From NCBI GenBank assembly GCA_029379385.1, contig CM055607.1, positions 9,734,001-9,798,000 on the forward strand: DNA of 64,000 nucleotides. The letters are read 5' to 3'. The stretch is from Quillaja saponaria (lineage: Eukaryota > Streptophyta > Magnoliopsida > Fabales > Quillajaceae). This document shows, piece after piece, positions 60,601 to 64,000 of the stretch (positions are counted from its first letter, which is position 1; every line of letters starts with the position of its first letter). The translations under genes and the position numbers were made by a program. The notes beneath the pieces are model-generated. The model made no database searches, was not told the origin of the DNA, and saw nothing but the letters and a program-made list of their open reading frames with translations.

Positions 60601-63600
60601 GAACTTAGGCGAGATCATGGGGCATGATATACCAATTACCAAGCATTCTGGTATCTCTGGTCAGCTGTATAAGATAATGGGGGGATTGAAGAGGATATTT
60701 GTGTGGACAGGGTTGGATGTTTATACTCTTATAGGACAGGCAGGTGAGAGAGGGAGATATCATGCACGGTAGTGAGAGAGAGTTGATGATCTCTGGGAAG
60801 CAGGGAACTATGGTTTTCATAGCCAAGGGATGGTTCTTTATGGGTTGGAAGTGTCTGATTGAACTAATATTTAGGCCATACCTATGGAAAGTTAAGGATG
60901 AATTGTGGTTTTCAAATAAGAATTTTGAGATAGAAGAAAAATAAACTCTGCCAAGGTGGTACCCTGTTGGTCTCAAGTCCCCTGGGTAAATGAGAAGGTT
61001 AGGATAGGTTGACGGCCAACGTAAGACTAGTCAAATTCTAGGAGATGAATTCTACCGAATATTTACTGGGGCGTAACCCTCTTTGTTATGTTGAGATAGA
61101 AGAAAAAACTAAATTTCACATCTAGGGTTTTACTGCATCCAAGTACCATGTGAGTGGGCATATTTGCTGGAGAAAAGCACAAAAATAAATTATAGCCATA
61201 TATGTAGCTTTCTAACCTTCATCTTATCAGGACATAGCCTCCTGTTATCAAAACTGCTAAATCCTAATAAAACCCAAGGAACACATACATATCAAATTTG
61301 AAACTATGGCTCAATCTCACCTGCAACTGTCACTGAATCTAAAAATATAAGAAAACTGAGACTGAACCTACTGCCAATTGACTCTAAATATGATATAAGC
61401 TATTTTAAATTATGTTAGTGGAGAATCATGCAGCTTGTGATCAAAAACTAAAATCTTAGGTCAATGTTTCTTTGCTTTTTGAGCCTGTTTTTATATCCTT
61501 TTTGCTGCCTGAATATTGTCAACTAACAAGGTGTACAGAAATTAATTTATTTCTGTATTAATGAATGACTTCTACACACTAATTTAATGGCTTAAGCTTT
61601 TAAGGTAGCTAACAAGGGGAGCATTAAGCCCACCCATGAAAGGGAATTTGAAACTCCATAGTGTTTCATCCTAACAATATTAAGTGCTATCTACAAAGGA
61701 ATGGGTGTAGCATGATATAATACCGAAATTTTAAAACTGATGTAAACATAATTATTATTTTTTGGTCTACGTTGGATGAAATCATGTACGGGTATTGCAT
61801 TTCATATTTTGATGGTAAAATTCATGCTGATTTTTCTTGCATTAATTCCTTTGGATTTATGGAACATTTTAACTAAATGTATTCCTTTCTATCTCCCCCC
61901 ATTGCAGGAGGTCAGAAATGTCACTTAGACGCCGTGATGTTGAGCAGTGGATGCGCCATCGACGTTTACCAGAAGATTTAAGAAGGTATCCAATTTTCAT
62001 CACTTTTTACTTTTTTTTATCATCCATAAATATATGTTGTGAGGTAGATTAGTCAGCCCTAACATGCAATATACATGAATGTATATTTTTAAATTGACAA
62101 TAGGACTTATGCAATGAAAAAGCAAATTTCTAGAGAAAGAAAAAAACTATATTGATCTTTTTATTTTTAAGGTATTTACCGTGGTTATTTTCATTACAAT
62201 CATTTCCCCTCCCCCTGAGCCAATTTCCTGGATCCATCTGTTGTGGTGATATAGACATTTTAAACTATGTATAAAGCTTAATAATGTTTTACACCTAGAA
62301 AAGAAAACAAAAACCAAATTCTGCTACTTAATCTAGCATGTCACGAGGATTGAACACTAATATGGTAATATGTCTGGAAATTCTTACTTTTATTGAGGTC
62401 TCGTCCACTAATATAATATGATTGGTCTGTGATGTAGGTCAGTACGACAGGCTGAACGTTACAACTGGGCTGCCACAAGAGGGGTGAATGAAGAAACACT
62501 CTTGGAAAATTTGCCAGAAGACCTCCAGAGAGAAATAAGACGCCATCTCTTCAAATTTGTTAAGAAAGTGAGCACTATAATATCTGTGCGACATAAAATG
62601 ACTAGTTGTATTGATGCATATTTCTTGCTAATTTGGGCAGGTCATGTTGTATGGGTATCTGGTAAACTCCACAACCTTGGTAACTATGGTGCATTGACAA
62701 ATCCAGAATCAGATAGCAGTTATAGATAAAACTCAATTAGAAGCAGAGCTTTTGCATTGCATCATGATCTTTATAAAAACATAGATACATTCAAATTCCG
62801 ATGGATATCTAAAGCACCTGAAAAAAGTCTGCAGTTGTTTGATTTTGTCATTTACTTTGTATCTTCCTGCTGTTCATGTTCGGAGAATCTAATATATATA
62901 TATATATATATATATATCCAGGTTCGAATTTTTTCCCTGATGGATGAGCCGATATTAGATGCAATCTGTGAGAGACTAAAACAAAAGACTTATATCAAAG
63001 GAAGCAGAATATTGTATCAAGACGGTCTAGTGGAGAAGATGGTTTTTATTGTGCGTGGAAAATTGGAGAGCATAGGAGAAGATAGGATCAGAGTTCCTTT
63101 ATCTGAAGGTGATGCTTGTGGTGAAGAACTTCTCACATGGTGTCTTGAGCATTCCTCTGTAAACAAAGGTACACATATCATTCATAGTCATTTCTGATCC
63201 GCAGACTAGGTGCCTAATGAAAATTCTGAACTAGATATAAACCTCATAAGAAAATGACGTGATTTAAAAATGTAGTATCTTTTGCAGATGGAAGAAAAAT
63301 AAGGATTCCAGGACAGAGGTTGCTTAGCAACCGGACTGTAGTGTGCTTAACAAATGTGGAAGCATTTTCACTCCGGGCTGCAGACCTTGAGGAAGTCACT
63401 AATCTTTTTGCCAGATTCTTGAGGAATCCACGTGTTCAAGGAGCCATAAGGTCACTCCATTTAATATTTGGCTTCATGATTCATGTTAGTCTTTAAAGTA
63501 AATATAGTTGCTGGACTGAGCAACCGTGTAAGTTTTAGTGACCAATTGCAGCCAATTGTGCAAATTGAAATTGAAAATCCTGAAACTGACATCTGACCCC

Positions 63601-63847
63601 ACTCCAATATTATTTGTTCTGATGTTCAACTTTCCGTGAAGTCTCCATTTGAATTATGTCAAAACCAGCCTCTTTTTCCATCTTCATACATGACATAATA
63701 ATCTGATATTGGCATTATACCAGGTATGAATCACCCTACTGGAGAGGGCTTGCAGCGACACGAATTCAGGTTGCATGGAGATACAGGAAGAAATGTCTAA
63801 GTCGTGCAGAAACCTCACGATCAATTCATTTAAAATCGTACATTTAA
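54633..63847 (+). CDS. CNGC20: Cyclic nucleotide-gated ion channel, CNGC19/20-like (group IVa)
   Basis: Six-transmembrane Ca2+-permeable cation channel with cytosolic cyclic-nucleotide and calmodulin-binding regions. Twelve exons, all in frame: 54633-55142, 55744-55935, 56722-56820, 57041-57178, 58006-58254, 58717-58977, 60098-60243, 61908-61985, 62438-62567, 62922-63168, 63288-63450, 63724-63847; 778 residues. The long N-terminus carries the CNDPYCTTCPTYF cysteine cluster typical of CNGC19/20. Membrane part: DPLFFFLLSVNG (S1), FRLAYVAPESMVVGAGELVD, YFLIDLFIVLPLPQ, and the pore QISTLAGNLVPSYFVWEV with an AGN filter (about 489-491). C-linker: RDVEQWMRHRRLPEDLRR. Binding-domain cassette: SEGDACGEELLTW. 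C-terminal IQ motif: RIQVAWRYRKK. Relatives act at the plasma membrane in immune and herbivory Ca2+ signalling; that role is inferred. Intron 6 carries a MITE-like insertion. Acceptor ggtattgtag 15 bp before ATG implies a spliced leader. Confidence 0.95.
59116..59801. mobile_element. MITE-like insertion in CNGC intron 6
   Basis: The block starts gggtatgtttggatgcagta and ends ttgatccaaatgcaatctaaccc, whose reverse complement is gggttagattgcatttggat. These imperfect terminal inverted repeats enclose about 686 bp. The interior is a degenerate CCACC/CCATC-rich repeat, unlike the surrounding AT-rich intron. Similar TTTGGAT ends occur in plant non-autonomous DNA transposons. I could not fix the target duplication, so the superfamily is open. 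Confidence 0.6.
62892..62917. repeat. (TA)n run next to CNGC exon 10 acceptor
   Basis: TA dinucleotide run ending only a few bases before the acceptor atatccag at 62921. It replaces the usual pyrimidine tract of that intron. Confidence 0.85.
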
Positions 63848-64000
63848 CTTAAACGTCTACATGGGTAGATGAGCATGTTTCATGTTGGCCAAAGATTTGA
63901 TGCCATGCTGCCTTTTTGAGTTGGCTAATAAATTACAACCTTAGATGCGTTTTGAGAGGTTTGGAAGAGAAAAAAAGAAAATGAACAGTATAAATTATAT

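Noticed and set aside
60557..60976. Overlapping open frames on both strands in CNGC intron 7
   Set aside because: No recognisable family, and they lie inside an intron of a well-supported gene.
1..64000. tRNA, rRNA, CRISPR or bacterial-type operon structure
   Set aside because: None seen; the sequence is plant nuclear with interrupted genes throughout.

Overview
This is nuclear DNA from a flowering plant, most likely a core eudicot. The evidence is AT-rich sequence, GT-AG introns in nearly every gene, and plant-only families: DYW-type PPR, R2R3-MYB subgroup 21, CNGC group IVa, a calmodulin-binding-type glutamate decarboxylase and malectin-like/LRR proteins. I rebuilt the exon structures by eye from translation and splice signals. 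Family names rest on recall of orthologues, not on a database search.

Layout. Positions 1-12.9 kb hold four related malectin-like/LRR (MLD-LRR) genes. One is on + and cut by the window edge (1-1568). Three are on -: two broken copies (2178-4541, 6267-8757) and one complete copy (10616-12931). Three local tandem duplications lie between them. At 13.8-14.2 kb there is a decayed LINE tail. At 15.3-16.7 kb (-) is an R2R3-MYB gene of the MYB52/54/56 group. From 16.7 to 21.6 kb I recognise no gene. At 21.6-25.6 kb (-) is a heavily decayed copy of the DNA polymerase epsilon B-subunit gene (DPB2), with an E2F-type site still upstream. At 28.2-29.8 kb (-) is a P-class PPR gene. At 31.4-34.4 kb (-) is a six-exon gene for a mitochondrial-type ribosomal protein L22. 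At 34.9-35.1 kb is a foldback element. At 37.7-40.9 kb (+) is a complete six-exon glutamate decarboxylase gene, convergent with a ten-exon D-cysteine desulfhydrase gene at 41.7-47.5 kb (-). At 47.8-48.6 kb is a miniature LTR retrotransposon (TRIM-like) with a target-site duplication. At 49.1-51.3 kb (+) is a DYW-class PPR gene, orthologous to Arabidopsis At1g20230, interrupted by a one-base frameshift. Near 52.5 kb lies a fragment resembling the 5' end of the GAD gene. At 54.6-63.8 kb (+) is a twelve-exon CNGC19/20-like cyclic-nucleotide-gated channel gene with a MITE-like insertion in intron 6.

The genes are independent single units, as expected in a plant genome, with no operon or defence-island logic. 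Two themes link parts of the window: local duplication followed by decay (MLD-LRR cluster, DPB2 copy, GAD fragment) and several small non-autonomous mobile elements. I found no RNA gene, no CRISPR array and nothing that looks like a wholly new system.
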